Assembly (NCBI GenBank): GCA_019116945.1
Contig: DXAR01000048.1
Location: forward strand, 1 to 40,939
Reading direction: 5' to 3'
Source: Candidatus Janibacter merdipullorum
GTDB taxonomy: Bacteria; Actinomycetota; Actinomycetes; Actinomycetales; Dermatophilaceae
Length of the DNA: 40,939 nucleotides
Shown piece by piece: positions 1-8,135 of this stretch (the stretch's first letter is position 1; every line of letters begins with the position of its first letter). The notes beneath the pieces are model-generated. The model was given only the letters and a program-made list of their open reading frames with translations. It was not told where the DNA came from and did not search any database. A program made the translations under genes and the position numbers.

Positions 1-195
1 CGGATCCTCGTCCTCGACCGGGACAGCGCCCCGGAGTCCACCGGGCACGGCACCCCCATGCCGCAGCTCGTCCACGGCGGGCCGGGCCGCGCCGGTGGCG
101 GGCAGGAGGAGGGCGGCCTGCGCGCCGTCCATGCGCACCTCCAGCGCACCGCGGTCCAGGGCAGCCCGGCCGTTCTCGACCGGCTGGGACAGTGA
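1..195 (+). CDS. boxD: C-terminal end of BoxD/PaaZ-type aldehyde dehydrogenase (partial, 5' end outside window)
   Basis: Frame 1 is open from the first base to a TGA at 193-195. The 64 visible residues carry the end of the PaaZ/BoxD aldehyde dehydrogenase family, recognisable from the segments [31 protein letters not shown] and SPAVLDRL. In PaaZ a MaoC hydratase domain follows this segment. Here the protein stops, as expected for BoxD, the 3,4-dehydroadipyl-CoA semialdehyde dehydrogenase of the aerobic benzoyl-CoA pathway. It lies directly upstream of boxB on the same strand, which supports the box reading over a phenylacetate one. The catalytic Cys and Glu lie outside the window, so activity cannot be judged. 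Confidence 0.8.
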   Translation, partial: RILVLDRDSAPESTGHGTPMPQLVHGGPGRAGGGQEEGGLRAVHAHLQRTAVQGSPAVLDRLGQ

Positions 196-213
196 CGCTC
201 GGCGATCAACGTT

Positions 214-252
214 CGACAAACTCTTGTCGTGACGCGCATTGACGTGTAGAAC
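214..252 (+). promoter_or_regulatory. boxB promoter with palindromic operator-like element
   Basis: A perfect inverted repeat, CGACAA-actc-TTGTCG (214-229), ends 17 bases before TAGAAC (247-252). TTGTCG (224-229) can serve as a -35 and TAGAAC as a -10. The same layout occurs before livK (3382-3419) and boxC (8136-8173), which suggests one regulator, most simply the PaaX-family protein encoded nearby. The boxB ribosome site AAGGAGAG (281-288) follows. The promoter elements are read by eye; the regulator link is inferred. Confidence 0.6.
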
Positions 253-291
253 ATAGAGAAGACCTCGCAAGGACGCGACCAAGGAGAGACC

Positions 292-1788
292 ATGACGACG
301 ACCGACGACCGCATCGGATCCGCCCCGGAGCCGGACGGCCCCACGAGCCCGATCGACTACAGCCAGCGGATCCCCAACAACGTCAACCTCAACGAGAACC
401 GTCGCCTGCAGCGAGCGCTCGAGGGCTGGCAGCCGAAGTTCCTCGACTGGTGGAAGAACCTCGGGCCGCAGCTGCCGACGAAGGATGTCTACCTGCGCAC
501 CGCCGTCGCGGTCGGGCGCGACGGCTGGGCCCACTTCGAGCACGTGCCGATGGAGGAGTACCGCTGGGGGATCTTCCTCGCGGAGGGCAACCCCGACCGG
601 ACCGTGAACTTCGGCAAGCACAAGGGGGAGCCGGCCTGGCAGGAGGTCCCGGGCGAGTACCGCGCCGACCTCATGCGGCTCATCGTCGTCCAGGGCGACA
701 CCGAGCCGGCCTCGGTGGAGCAGCAGCGCATCCTCGCCAACACGGCGCCGTCGATCTACGACATGCGCAACCTCTTCCAGGTCAACGTCGAGGAGGGCCG
801 CCACCTCTGGGCGATGGTCTACCTGCTCCACGCGTACTTCGGACGCGAGGGCCGCGAGGAGGCCGAGCAGCTGCTGAAGCGCAACTCGGGTGACTACGAC
901 AACCCGCGCATCCTCGGTGCCTTCAACGAGGAGACCACCGACTGGCTGCAGTTCTTCATGTTCACCTACTTCACCGACCGGGACGGCAAGTACCAGCTCG
1001 GCACCCTCAAGGAGAGCGGCTTCGACCCGCTGGCCCGCACCTGCGAGTTCATGCTCAAGGAGGAGGCGCACCACATGTTCGTCGGGACGACCGGCGTACA
1101 GCGGACCGTGGAGCGCACCGCCGAGGTCATGAAGGAGAAGGGTGGCCCCGCCACCTTCGAGGACGGCGTCATCCCGCTCGACGTCATCCAGAAGTACCTC
1201 AACTTCCAGTTCTCCGTCTCGATGGACCTCTTCGGCTCCGAGCAGTCGACCAATGCCGGCAACTACTACACCTCCGGCCTCAAGGGCCGCTGGCAGGAGA
1301 CCCGGCGCAAGGACGACCACACGCTGCTCGACGACGAGCGCGAGATGAACTACGTCGAGGACGGCCAGATCAAGACCAAGACGGTCCCGATGATCTCCGC
1401 GCTCAACCTCGACCTGCGTGACGAGTACGTCGCCGACTGCGAGAACGGCGTGCGTCGCTGGAACCAGGCGCTCGAGGACGCCGGCCTCGAGGACCGTCTC
1501 TACATCCCGCACGAGGGCTTCCACCGTCAGGTCGGCGTCTACGCCGGCCACCACGTGAGCCCCGACGGCGAGGTGCTCGACGACGCGACGTGGGAGTCCC
1601 GGGTCGACGAGTGGATCCCGAGCGCCGAGGACCGGGCCAAGGTCGCCGAGCTCATGGTTCCCGTGTACGAGTACGGCAAGTTCGCCAGCTGGATCGCCGA
1701 GCCCCCGACGGGTATCAACGGTCAGCCGGTCGAGTTCGACTACGTCCACCTCTACGAGGAGGCGCTGCGCGAAGAGGGCTTGGCATGA
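292..1788 (+). CDS. boxB: Benzoyl-CoA 2,3-epoxidase, diiron subunit BoxB
   Basis: BoxB is the class I diiron oxygenase that converts benzoyl-CoA to 2,3-epoxybenzoyl-CoA in the cytoplasm. The protein has 498 residues, close to the family's length of about 475. Two ExxH motifs are visible, E168-H171 (in EEGRH) and E258-H261 (in EEAHH), along with E138 and D229. These six residues match the iron ligands described for Azoarcus BoxB (E120, E150, H153, D211, E240, H243) with a constant offset of 18, so the active site looks intact. The start ATG follows a strong AAGGAGAG. The stop overlaps the start of the GNAT gene (ATGA). A BoxD-type gene lies upstream and boxC is 6.4 kb downstream. Confidence 0.95.
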   Translation: MTTTDDRIGSAPEPDGPTSPIDYSQRIPNNVNLNENRRLQRALEGWQPKFLDWWKNLGPQLPTKDVYLRTAVAVGRDGWAHFEHVPMEEYRWGIFLAEGNPDRTVNFGKHKGEPAWQEVPGEYRADLMRLIVVQGDTEPASVEQQRILANTAPSIYDMRNLFQVNVEEGRHLWAMVYLLHAYFGREGREEAEQLLKRNSGDYDNPRILGAFNEETTDWLQFFMFTYFTDRDGKYQLGTLKESGFDPLARTCEFMLKEEAHHMFVGTTGVQRTVERTAEVMKEKGGPATFEDGVIPLDVIQKYLNFQFSVSMDLFGSEQSTNAGNYYTSGLKGRWQETRRKDDHTLLDDEREMNYVEDGQIKTKTVPMISALNLDLRDEYVADCENGVRRWNQALEDAGLEDRLYIPHEGFHRQVGVYAGHHVSPDGEVLDDATWESRVDEWIPSAEDRAKVAELMVPVYEYGKFASWIAEPPTGINGQPVEFDYVHLYEEALREEGLA

Positions 1789-2327
1789 CCACGCTGACCT
1801 GGGAGCGCGAGGCCCGGCCCGTCTGGGATGCGGACAAGGCGCGGATCGCCGCGTCCGCCCCGGACGGGGCCCTCGGCCTCGACTTCGCCGACGGTGCCGA
1901 GCTGCCGGGGGACTGGTTCCTCGCCAAGGACGGGGAGTCCGTCGTCGGCCTCGGTGTCCTCGACACGACGTGGGGCGGAGACGCCGAGATCACCCTCGTC
2001 GTCGACGGGTCCCGTCAGGGCGAGGGCATCGGGTCCTTCGTCATGGACCGCCTCGAGCAGGAGGCCCGCACGCGCGGGATCAACTACGTCTACAACACGG
2101 TGCGCGACACCCACCCGCAGCGTGACGAGGTGCACGACTGGCTCGTCGTCCGCGGCTACTGGGGCAACGAGCGGGACGCCTCCCTGCGCAAGCGGGTGGA
2201 CGACGTGGGGGCCGAGCAGCCCTCTCCCGCACAGGCGTCCGCGCCGGTCGCCGTCCCTCCGGGCTCGCGCTCGCGGGGCGAGGAGGAGAGCGGCGACTAC
2301 GTCGACGTGGAGTCCCACCGCTACTGA
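1785..2327 (+). CDS. GNAT-family acetyltransferase coupled to boxB
   Basis: A 180-residue protein begins at an ATG that overlaps the boxB stop, so it is probably translationally coupled. An acetyl-CoA binding signature of the GNAT fold, R77-Q-G-E-G-I-G83, is visible and followed by a helix (FVMDRLEQEAR). Beta strands before it (SVVGLGVL, AEITLVV) fit the fold. The last 40 or so residues are Pro/Ala/Glu/Ser-rich and probably disordered. Its substrate is unknown. The tight coupling suggests a role in the box pathway, for example acyl-CoA detoxification or modification of a pathway protein, but that is inference. A perfect 42-bp palindrome lies 13 bases past the stop. Confidence 0.8.
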   Translation: MTTLTWEREARPVWDADKARIAASAPDGALGLDFADGAELPGDWFLAKDGESVVGLGVLDTTWGGDAEITLVVDGSRQGEGIGSFVMDRLEQEARTRGINYVYNTVRDTHPQRDEVHDWLVVRGYWGNERDASLRKRVDDVGAEQPSPAQASAPVAVPPGSRSRGEEESGDYVDVESHRY

Positions 2328-2340
2328 CCCGAGCCCAGCG

Positions 2341-2382
2341 CCCGAGGGCCCGCATCTGCCTAGGCAGATGCGGGCCCTCGGG
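2341..2382. terminator. Perfect 42-bp palindrome, bidirectional terminator between convergent genes
   Basis: Two 20-base arms starting CCCGAGGGCCCGCATCTGCC are perfectly complementary around a central TA. The structure sits between the GNAT stop (2327) and the stop of the convergent paaX-like gene, which begins at 2383. There is no T-tract on either side, as is common for actinobacterial hairpin terminators. Confidence 0.75.
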
Positions 2383-3246
2383 TCAGGTGCGCTCGCCGGC
2401 CGCCTGCTCCATGTGGTCCCAGTGGCGCTGGGCGCGGCGGTGCCAGCGGTCCCGGAGGGTGTGGAAGAGCGTCGCCGCCTCGGGGCCGGGCCAGTCCGGC
2501 GGGAGGAGCTCGGCGGGGAGGTCCGGGTCGACGAAGGGGAAGGACCGCCAGGCCTGGATGAGCTCGACCTGGGCGACGAAGGCCTCGGCGTCGTCGTCGA
2601 CGGTGCGGTCGGCGAAGTCCGCCGCGAACTCCTGGTAGCGGGTGCGGACCTCGTCGAGGTCCCAGGCGGCATCGATGAGCGAGGCGGGGTCGGTGCCGGC
2701 CGCCCGTCGCCCGACCCACGCGAAGGCGCGGTCGGCGAGGTCCAGCTCGGTGAGCATGGCCTGGACGTCGTCCTCCTTGTCGGCGTCGGGGATGATCCAC
2801 ATCCCGGGTGTCGGGCAGCCCAGCCCCAGCCAGGTCAGACGGGTGCGCAGCTTGTGCCGCGTGCTCCGCTGGGCCTCCGGGACCGCCGCCGCCACGACGA
2901 GCCACTGCCCGTCCCAGGTGCGCGCGCTGCGCAGGAAGCTGTAGATGCGCTCGGTGCCCTCCGCGAGGAGCGTCCGGCCCGGGGCCGTGAGCTGCCAGCG
3001 CACCCGCCGTCCGTGCCGCTCGGACTCGATGATCCCCTGGCTCGCCGTGCGGGCGATCGTCTGGCGCGCGGACTTCTCCTCGACACCGAGGGCGCCGAGG
3101 GCCGAGACGAGGGTACCCGTCCAGGCGGACCCGTCGCGGGGGTGGACGAACTCGCCGAGCACGGTGAGCAGCAGTGCTCGGGCGCTGGCTGCCGTCGACC
3201 GGTCGGCGGTCGTGCCGGCCGGGGAATCCTCCACCTTGGTGCTCAT
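2383..3246 (-). CDS. PaaX-family transcriptional regulator of the benzoate genes
   Basis: This 287-residue protein matches the PaaX family in length and layout. It has an N-terminal winged helix (about residues 20-95, including GTLVSALGALGVEEKSARQTI and a wing around RHGRRVRWQLT). A central PaaX domain follows (about 105-190, with WDGQWLVVAAAVPE, LTWLGLGCPTPGMWI), and then a C-terminal domain. PaaX proteins repress aryl-CoA catabolic genes and are released by the aryl-CoA intermediate, here most likely benzoyl-CoA. Start ATG is at 3246. The gene runs divergently from livK and convergently to boxB-GNAT. Three box promoters share a palindromic element that is the natural candidate for its operator, although binding is not shown. 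Confidence 0.88.
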   Translation of the reverse strand: MSTKVEDSPAGTTADRSTAASARALLLTVLGEFVHPRDGSAWTGTLVSALGALGVEEKSARQTIARTASQGIIESERHGRRVRWQLTAPGRTLLAEGTERIYSFLRSARTWDGQWLVVAAAVPEAQRSTRHKLRTRLTWLGLGCPTPGMWIIPDADKEDDVQAMLTELDLADRAFAWVGRRAAGTDPASLIDAAWDLDEVRTRYQEFAADFADRTVDDDAEAFVAQVELIQAWRSFPFVDPDLPAELLPPDWPGPEAATLFHTLRDRWHRRAQRHWDHMEQAAGERT

Positions 3247-3273
3247 CTGTCCTCGCTTCGTCGGGTCTGCAGA

Positions 3274-3472
3274 TCAGGGTGACATCTCCCGGACGAGATC
3301 GTCCGCCGAGGCGCGACGGGGCCCGCTGCCACACCGCACCGGGGCGCGGTGTCGGACTCAGGGTGACCTTACCGCAATCTGCTACGAAAATGTTTCGATA
3401 CGGCTATTGACTGTAGAACAATTGACGGTCATTCTCGGTGCTACCGACGACGGGGTCGGCGCTCAGCGTGAC
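3274..3472 (+). repeat. Three spaced copies of TCAGGGTGAC in the paaX-livK intergenic region
   Basis: TCAGGGTGAC occurs exactly at 3274-3283 and 3358-3367, and with one mismatch (TCAGCGTGAC) at 3463-3472. All three copies are on the same strand inside the 267-bp divergent region. Spaced direct repeats in a divergent promoter can be binding sites for a second regulator or for cooperative repressor binding. The assignment is speculative. Confidence 0.35.
3382..3419 (+). promoter_or_regulatory. livK (benzoate importer) promoter with operator-like element
   Basis: The element CTACGAAAATGTTTCG (3382-3397) contains the inverted repeat CGAAA-atg-TTTCG. It ends 16 bases before TAGAAC (3414-3419), and TGTAGAACA (3412-3420) is identical to the boxB site at 245-253. 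It matches the boxC element at 9 of 16 positions. Promoter function is inferred from position and recurrence. Confidence 0.55.
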
Positions 3473-3479
3473 CCCGTCG
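3448..3479 (+). promoter_or_regulatory. Leader hairpin upstream of livK
   Basis: CGACGGGGTC (3448-3457) and GACCCCGTCG (3470-3479) form a perfect 10-bp stem with a 12-base loop. The hairpin lies about 30 bases after the predicted -10 box and 25 bases before the GGAG ribosome site (3505-3508), so it falls in the 5' untranslated leader. It might stabilise the mRNA, attenuate transcription, or act as an operator. Confidence 0.5.
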
Positions 3480-3513
3480 GCCTCAATGACGAGATCGCAC
3501 CCCTGGAGTCACG

Positions 3514-4695
3514 ATGCGCGCCACCCGCACCCTTCCCCTGGCCCTGACCGCCACCCTCGCCCTCACCGCCTGCGGCGGCTCGGCCCTCTCCGGCGACGGA
3601 GGTGACGGCGGCGGCGACGACAAGGTCAAGATCGCCCTCCTCGTCCCCCAGTCGGGCGTCTACGCACCCCTCGGCAAGGACATGGAGGCGGGTTTCCGGC
3701 TCTACCTCGAGGAGAACGACAACCAGCTCGGTGGGCGGGACGTCGAGGTCACCGTCGTCGACGAGGGCGCCGGCCCCGAGGACGGCGTCCCCGCCGGGAC
3801 CAAGCTCGCGCAGGACGAGTCGGTCGACGCCGTCGTCGGCGTCGTCAACTCCGCGACCGCCCTCGGCCTCACCGACTCCTTCGACGAGGCGAAGAAGCCG
3901 CTCATCATCGCCAACGCGGGCGCCGACGCGATCACGGGCAAGGAGTCCTCGAAGTACGTCTGGCGCACGAGCTTCGCCAACGGCGAGGTCGGCGGCGCCA
4001 TCGGCGAGCACGTCGCCAAGGAGGTCGGTGACGGCAAGGTCTACCTCGTCGGCCCCGACTACGCCGCCGGTGACGAGTTCCTCGCCGGCTTCAAGAAGTC
4101 CTTCGAGGGCGCCGGCGGCAAGATCGCCGGGACCCAGATGACCCCCTTCGGGAAGACGACGAACTTCCAGCCGTACCTGCAGAAGGTCCGCAACGCCAAG
4201 CCGGACGCCGTCTTCGCCTTCTACGCCGGCTCCGAGGCCGTGACCTTCGTCAAGCAGTACGACCAGCTCGGGCTGCACGAGAACATCCCCTTCTACGCCA
4301 CCGGATTCCTCACCGAGGGTGGGGCGCTCGAGGCCCAGGGCAAGTCCGCCGAGGGGATCTTCACCTCCCTCCACTACTCCTCGGCCCTCGACAACGACGT
4401 CAACACCGACTTCGTCGCCGCCTACGAGAAGGAGAATGACGGCCCGCCGACGACATACTCCGTCCAGGCCTACGACGCCGCCGACGTGCTCGACCAGTCG
4501 CTCGAGGGCGCCTCGAACGGTGACGACATCGTCAAGGGCCTGGGCGAGATCGAGGAGATCGACAGCCCGCGCGGCCCCTGGTCCTTCTCCGACGAGCAGG
4601 GTCCGGACCAGACCTACTACCTGCGCAAGGTCGAGCAGAAGGACGGTGCCTGGACGAACTCCGTCGAGGACGAGCTGACGAAGCCCTCCTCCTGA
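3514..4695 (+). CDS. Substrate-binding lipoprotein of branched-chain-amino-acid-type ABC importer, probably for benzoate
   Basis: A lipoprotein signal is clear: a positively charged start, a hydrophobic core and lipobox LTAC with C20 as the lipidated residue, followed by a Gly/Ser/Asp-rich linker. The mature protein matches periplasmic-binding fold type I (Leu/Ile/Val-binding; LivK-like), with VKIALLVPQSGVYAPLGKDM at the start of lobe 1 and AVVGVVNSATALGL further in. Total length 393 fits the family. It heads a five-gene importer run (3514-8131) between boxB and boxC. Liv-type transporters of this kind commonly sit in aromatic-acid clusters, so benzoate or a related aryl acid is the likely cargo. 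The ligand cannot be read from sequence. Confidence 0.88.
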   Translation: MRATRTLPLALTATLALTACGGSALSGDGGDGGGDDKVKIALLVPQSGVYAPLGKDMEAGFRLYLEENDNQLGGRDVEVTVVDEGAGPEDGVPAGTKLAQDESVDAVVGVVNSATALGLTDSFDEAKKPLIIANAGADAITGKESSKYVWRTSFANGEVGGAIGEHVAKEVGDGKVYLVGPDYAAGDEFLAGFKKSFEGAGGKIAGTQMTPFGKTTNFQPYLQKVRNAKPDAVFAFYAGSEAVTFVKQYDQLGLHENIPFYATGFLTEGGALEAQGKSAEGIFTSLHYSSALDNDVNTDFVAAYEKENDGPPTTYSVQAYDAADVLDQSLEGASNGDDIVKGLGEIEEIDSPRGPWSFSDEQGPDQTYYLRKVEQKDGAWTNSVEDELTKPSS

Positions 4696-4723
4696 TCCGT
4701 CCGCACCACTCTGGGAGTTCCTC

Positions 4724-5629
4724 GTGACCGCACTGCCGGCCAACTTCATCACTGACAACGGGGTGACGATGATCGACGGGCTCGCCACCGGCGTCCTGCT
4801 CTTCGTCATCGCCCTCGGCCTCTCGCTCGTCTTCGGCGTCATGGACGTCCTCAACCTCGCCCACGGCGCGATCTACCTCGTCGGCGCCTACGTCGCCGTC
4901 GCCCTCCTCGGGGGCGGGTCGACGATGACCCTCGTCGCCTTCGTCGGGGCGGTGCTCCTCGCCGCCGTCGTCGGAGGACTGGGCGGGTGGGGGCTGTCCG
5001 CGATGGTGCGGCCGGTCGCGCACCGCGGCCACCTCGACCAGGCGCTGCTCACGCTGGGCATCGCGCTCGTCGTGTCGGACCTCATCTCGATGAGGTTCGG
5101 CAACGACGTGCGCTCCATCCCGGCGCCGGACGGCCTCGACGGCAGCGTGTCGATCTTCGGGCAGTCCTACCCGCTGTACCGGTTGATCGTCATCGTCGTC
5201 GGCGGGCTGCTGGCGGTCGCGGCGCTGTACGTCATCGAGCGGACCCGCGTCGGCTCGCTCGTGCGCGCCTCGGTCGTCGACCCCGAGATGGTCTCGGCCC
5301 TCGGGGTCGACACGAAGAAGCTCGTCACCGGGGTCTTCGCCGCCGGTGCCGCCCTCGCCGCAGCCGGGGGCGTCATCGGCGGGCCGATCCTCTCGGCCTA
5401 CCCGGGTCTGGACAACCGGGTCCTCCTCCTCGGGCTCGTCGTCGTCGTCATCGGCGGCCTCGGCTCGGTGAGCGGCGCGCTCGTGGGGGCTCTCGTCATC
5501 GGCCAGATCGAGACCCTCGGCGTCTCCCTCCTGCCCGACCACGCGAGCTTCCTCGTCTTCGGCGCGATGGGGCTCGTCCTCCTCCTGCGGCCGCAGGGGC
5601 TGCTCGGCCAGAAGGAGGCCTCGGCATGA
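4724..5629 (+). CDS. LivH-type ABC transporter permease
   Basis: A 301-residue integral membrane protein with about eight hydrophobic segments and the LivH signature (DGLATGVLLFVIALGLSLVFGVMDVLNLAHGA near the start). The GTG start at 4724 follows GGGAG (4713-4717). It forms the membrane pore together with the LivM-like partner. The stop overlaps the next ATG (5626). The EAA-like cytoplasmic loop region that contacts the ATPases lies around residues 185-200 (SALGVDTKKLVTGVF). It probably imports benzoate, by context only. Confidence 0.9.
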   Translation: MTALPANFITDNGVTMIDGLATGVLLFVIALGLSLVFGVMDVLNLAHGAIYLVGAYVAVALLGGGSTMTLVAFVGAVLLAAVVGGLGGWGLSAMVRPVAHRGHLDQALLTLGIALVVSDLISMRFGNDVRSIPAPDGLDGSVSIFGQSYPLYRLIVIVVGGLLAVAALYVIERTRVGSLVRASVVDPEMVSALGVDTKKLVTGVFAAGAALAAAGGVIGGPILSAYPGLDNRVLLLGLVVVVIGGLGSVSGALVGALVIGQIETLGVSLLPDHASFLVFGAMGLVLLLRPQGLLGQKEASA

Positions 5630-6588
5630 GGAAGTACGCCTCCTCGATCCTCGCGATCATCGCCGTCCTCCTCCTCGTGGCCGTGCCGCTGATCTTCCCG
5701 GCGGACATGGCCAACACCCTGAGCCGGGTCCTCGCGCTCGCGCTCCTCGCGGTGAGCCTCGACCTGCTCGTCGGGGTCTCGGGGATGCCCTCCCTCGGGC
5801 ACGCCGCCCCCTTCGGCGTCGGTGCCTACACGGCCGCGCTCGTGGCCCGCGACGTCGACGCCTTCGCCCCGGTCCCGCTCCTGGCGGCGGTCGTGGCCGG
5901 TGGCCTCTTCGCCCTCGTCACCGGCGTCCTCATGGTCCGGACGAAGGGGACCTACTTCCTCATGCTCACCCTCGCCATCGCCGAGCTCGTCCACGTGCTC
6001 GCGCAGCGCTGGGAGGGGCTCACCGGGGGGACGAACGGGCTCTACGGCATCCCCTCGATCACGCTCACCCCAGGTGGTGAGGCGGTGACCCTCGCCGGCA
6101 TCCGCTACTGGTGGATCCTCCTCGTCTTCCTCGTCGGCTTTGCCGTCGTGTGGTGGACGTCGAAGTCGACCCTGGGCCGCTCCCTTCGCGGCCTGCGGGA
6201 CAACGAGGAGCGGATGGGGTCCATCGGCTACTCGACCTTCCGGCTCAAGCTCGTCGTCTACGCGATCGCCGGCGCCGTCGCCGGTGCCGCCGGCTCCATG
6301 TGGGTGGCGCAGAACCGCTTCGTCTCACCGGAGGACCTCGCCTTCGAGGTCTCGGCGATGGCCCTCCTGGCCGTCGTCGTGGGTGGCCGCGGACGGCTCT
6401 GGGGTGCGGTGCTCGGCGCGGCGCTCGTGACGATCATCCGCGACGACATCGGGGCCTCCCTCGACGGGCGTGGACCCCTCCTGCTGGGTCTCGTCTTCAT
6501 CGCCGTCGTGTACCTGCTGCCCCGCGGCTTCGCCGGCACCGACTGGCGCGGGCTGCTCGCCCGTCGCCCCCAGGAGGAGAAGGCATGA
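5626..6588 (+). CDS. LivM-type ABC transporter permease
   Basis: The ATG at 5626 overlaps the LivH stop, giving a 320-residue protein. Longer upstream reading in this frame overlaps livH and is not coding. Typical LivM segments are present: LAVSLDLLVGVSGMPSLGHAAPFGVGAYTAA near the N-terminus, and the cytoplasmic loop around GRSLRGLRDNEERMGSIGYSTFRLKL. About eight to ten membrane spans are seen. It pairs with the LivH-like permease. Leu in GRSLRG is coded by the rare CTT, creating a CCCTTCG heptamer at 6182. Confidence 0.9.
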   Translation: MRKYASSILAIIAVLLLVAVPLIFPADMANTLSRVLALALLAVSLDLLVGVSGMPSLGHAAPFGVGAYTAALVARDVDAFAPVPLLAAVVAGGLFALVTGVLMVRTKGTYFLMLTLAIAELVHVLAQRWEGLTGGTNGLYGIPSITLTPGGEAVTLAGIRYWWILLVFLVGFAVVWWTSKSTLGRSLRGLRDNEERMGSIGYSTFRLKLVVYAIAGAVAGAAGSMWVAQNRFVSPEDLAFEVSAMALLAVVVGGRGRLWGAVLGAALVTIIRDDIGASLDGRGPLLLGLVFIAVVYLLPRGFAGTDWRGLLARRPQEEKA

Positions 6589-7418
6589 CCACGACCGACA
6601 CGGGCGCCCCGGTCCCCGCGCTGACCCTGCGCCATGTCACGAAGAAGTACGGCGCGCTCGTCGCCGTCGACGACGTGAGCCTCGAGGTGGCGAAGGGGGG
6701 ACGCCACGCCCTCATCGGTCCCAACGGTGCCGGCAAGTCGACCCTCTTCAACCTCGTCGCCGGCGGTCTCGGCACGACCTCGGGGGAGATCCTCTTCTCC
6801 GGCGAGGACGTGACGCGACGGTCCGCCGCGTGGCGGGCTCGGAAGGGCCTGGGCAAGACCTTCCAGCACAGCTCCCTCTTCCTCTCGATGAGCCCCTTGG
6901 AAAACGTCGCCCTCGCGGCCCAGCGCGTCGCGGGCAAGGGCATGTCCTGGCGGACCTCCTCCGCGCGACGGCGGCCGGGGATCGACGACCTCGCCGAGCA
7001 GTGCGTCGCCGACGTCGGGCTCACCGACCGGTCGCACATCATGACGGGCAACCTCAGCCACGGTGAGCGACGTCAGCTCGAGGTCGCCGTCGCGCTCGCG
7101 ACGAAGCCGCGGCTCCTCCTCCTCGACGAGCCCGCCGCGGGCATGTCCCCGGCGGAGAGCCACCGCTTCGCCGAGCTCGTCCGCTCGCTGCCGGAGGACC
7201 TCACGGTCGTCATCATCGAGCACGACCTCGAGCTCGTCTTCCAGCTCGCCGAGCGGGTCTCCGTCCTCCACCTCGGGGCCCTCATCGCCGACGGCCCGAC
7301 CGACGAGGTGCGGGAGGACCCGGCCGTCCAGCAGGCCTACCTCGGGGAGGCCTCCCTCGACGAGCTCTTCCACGAGTCACCCACGCCACCGAACGAGACC
7401 GAGGAGGCCGCCCGATGA
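6585..7418 (+). CDS. LivG-type ABC transporter ATP-binding protein
   Basis: A 277-residue ATPase starting at an ATG that overlaps the livM stop. Walker A GPNGAGKST is at residues 45-53. The ABC signature is LSHGERRQLEV, Walker B is LLLLDEPAAGM, and the switch His lies in IIEHDLELVF. The extra insertion between Walker A and the signature (about residues 95-145, MSPLENV onwards) is typical of LivG. The C-terminal tail (about 20 residues) is Pro/Glu-rich. It acts at the inner face of the membrane with the LivF partner. Confidence 0.93.
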   Translation: MTTTDTGAPVPALTLRHVTKKYGALVAVDDVSLEVAKGGRHALIGPNGAGKSTLFNLVAGGLGTTSGEILFSGEDVTRRSAAWRARKGLGKTFQHSSLFLSMSPLENVALAAQRVAGKGMSWRTSSARRRPGIDDLAEQCVADVGLTDRSHIMTGNLSHGERRQLEVAVALATKPRLLLLDEPAAGMSPAESHRFAELVRSLPEDLTVVIIEHDLELVFQLAERVSVLHLGALIADGPTDEVREDPAVQQAYLGEASLDELFHESPTPPNETEEAAR

Positions 7419-8131
7419 GCGCCGCAGGAGCAGACCTGAGGATCAGCGGTGTCACGGCCGGCTACGGCGGGAGCACCGTGCTCACCGGCGTCGACCTCGA
7501 CGTCGGCGCGGGCGAGACGGTCGCCCTCCTCGGCCGCAACGGCGTCGGCAAGACGACGCTCATGGCGACGATCATGGGCTTCGTCCGGGCGATCGACGGC
7601 AGCATCACCCTCGGGGGCGAGGAGCTCGCCACGGTGCCCACGCACGTCCGGGCCCGGTCCGGTGTCGCGATCGTCCCCCAGGGGCGGCGGGTCTTCGCCC
7701 CGCTGACGGTGCACAACAACCTCCGCATCGCCGAGAGCGCCCGGTCCGGCGACTGGAGCCTCGAGCGGGTCTACGAGCTCATGCCCAGGCTGCGGGAGCG
7801 CAAGAACAACCGCGGTGACCAGCTCTCCGGTGGCGAGCAGCAGATGCTCGCCATCGGGCGGGCCCTCCTCCTCGGCCCGCGCGTGCTCCTTCTCGACGAG
7901 CCGTCCGACGGTCTCGCCCCCGCGATCGTCCAGCAGGTCATGGGCGTCGTCCGTGACCTCGCGCAGGAGGGCATCACCGTCCTCCTCGTCGAGCAGGACC
8001 TCCGCGCCGCCTTCTCGGTCGCCGACCGGGTCGCCGTGATGGAGAAGGGACGGATCGTCCACGAGGGGTCGGTGGAGGACTTCCGCGGGGACGCAGACCG
8101 GGCGCGACGACTCCTCGGCGTCGGGCAATAA
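7415..8131 (+). CDS. LivF-type ABC transporter ATP-binding protein
   Basis: A 238-residue ATPase overlapping the preceding stop by four bases. Walker A is GRNGVGKTT (residues 40-48), the signature is LSGGEQQMLAIGRALL, Walker B is VLLLDEPSDGL, and LLVEQDLRAAF follows. The sequence IVPQGRRVFAPLTVHNNL is characteristic of LivF proteins. It ends the importer operon. Its TAA stop (8129-8131) lies only four bases before the operator-like element of the boxC promoter, with no hairpin terminator between, so read-through into boxC is likely. Confidence 0.93.
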   Translation: MSAAGADLRISGVTAGYGGSTVLTGVDLDVGAGETVALLGRNGVGKTTLMATIMGFVRAIDGSITLGGEELATVPTHVRARSGVAIVPQGRRVFAPLTVHNNLRIAESARSGDWSLERVYELMPRLRERKNNRGDQLSGGEQQMLAIGRALLLGPRVLLLDEPSDGLAPAIVQQVMGVVRDLAQEGITVLLVEQDLRAAFSVADRVAVMEKGRIVHEGSVEDFRGDADRARRLLGVGQ

Positions 8132-8135
8132 AATA

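Noticed and set aside
1-195. PaaZ (phenylacetate) rather than BoxD identity for the partial gene
   Set aside because: The protein ends right after the dehydrogenase domain without the MaoC hydratase part of PaaZ, and the neighbours are boxB and boxC.
2360-3334. Alternative minus-strand frame over the PaaX-like gene
   Set aside because: The frame at 2383-3246 carries winged-helix and PaaX segments and ends exactly at the palindromic terminator. The alternative is Arg/Pro-rich noise.
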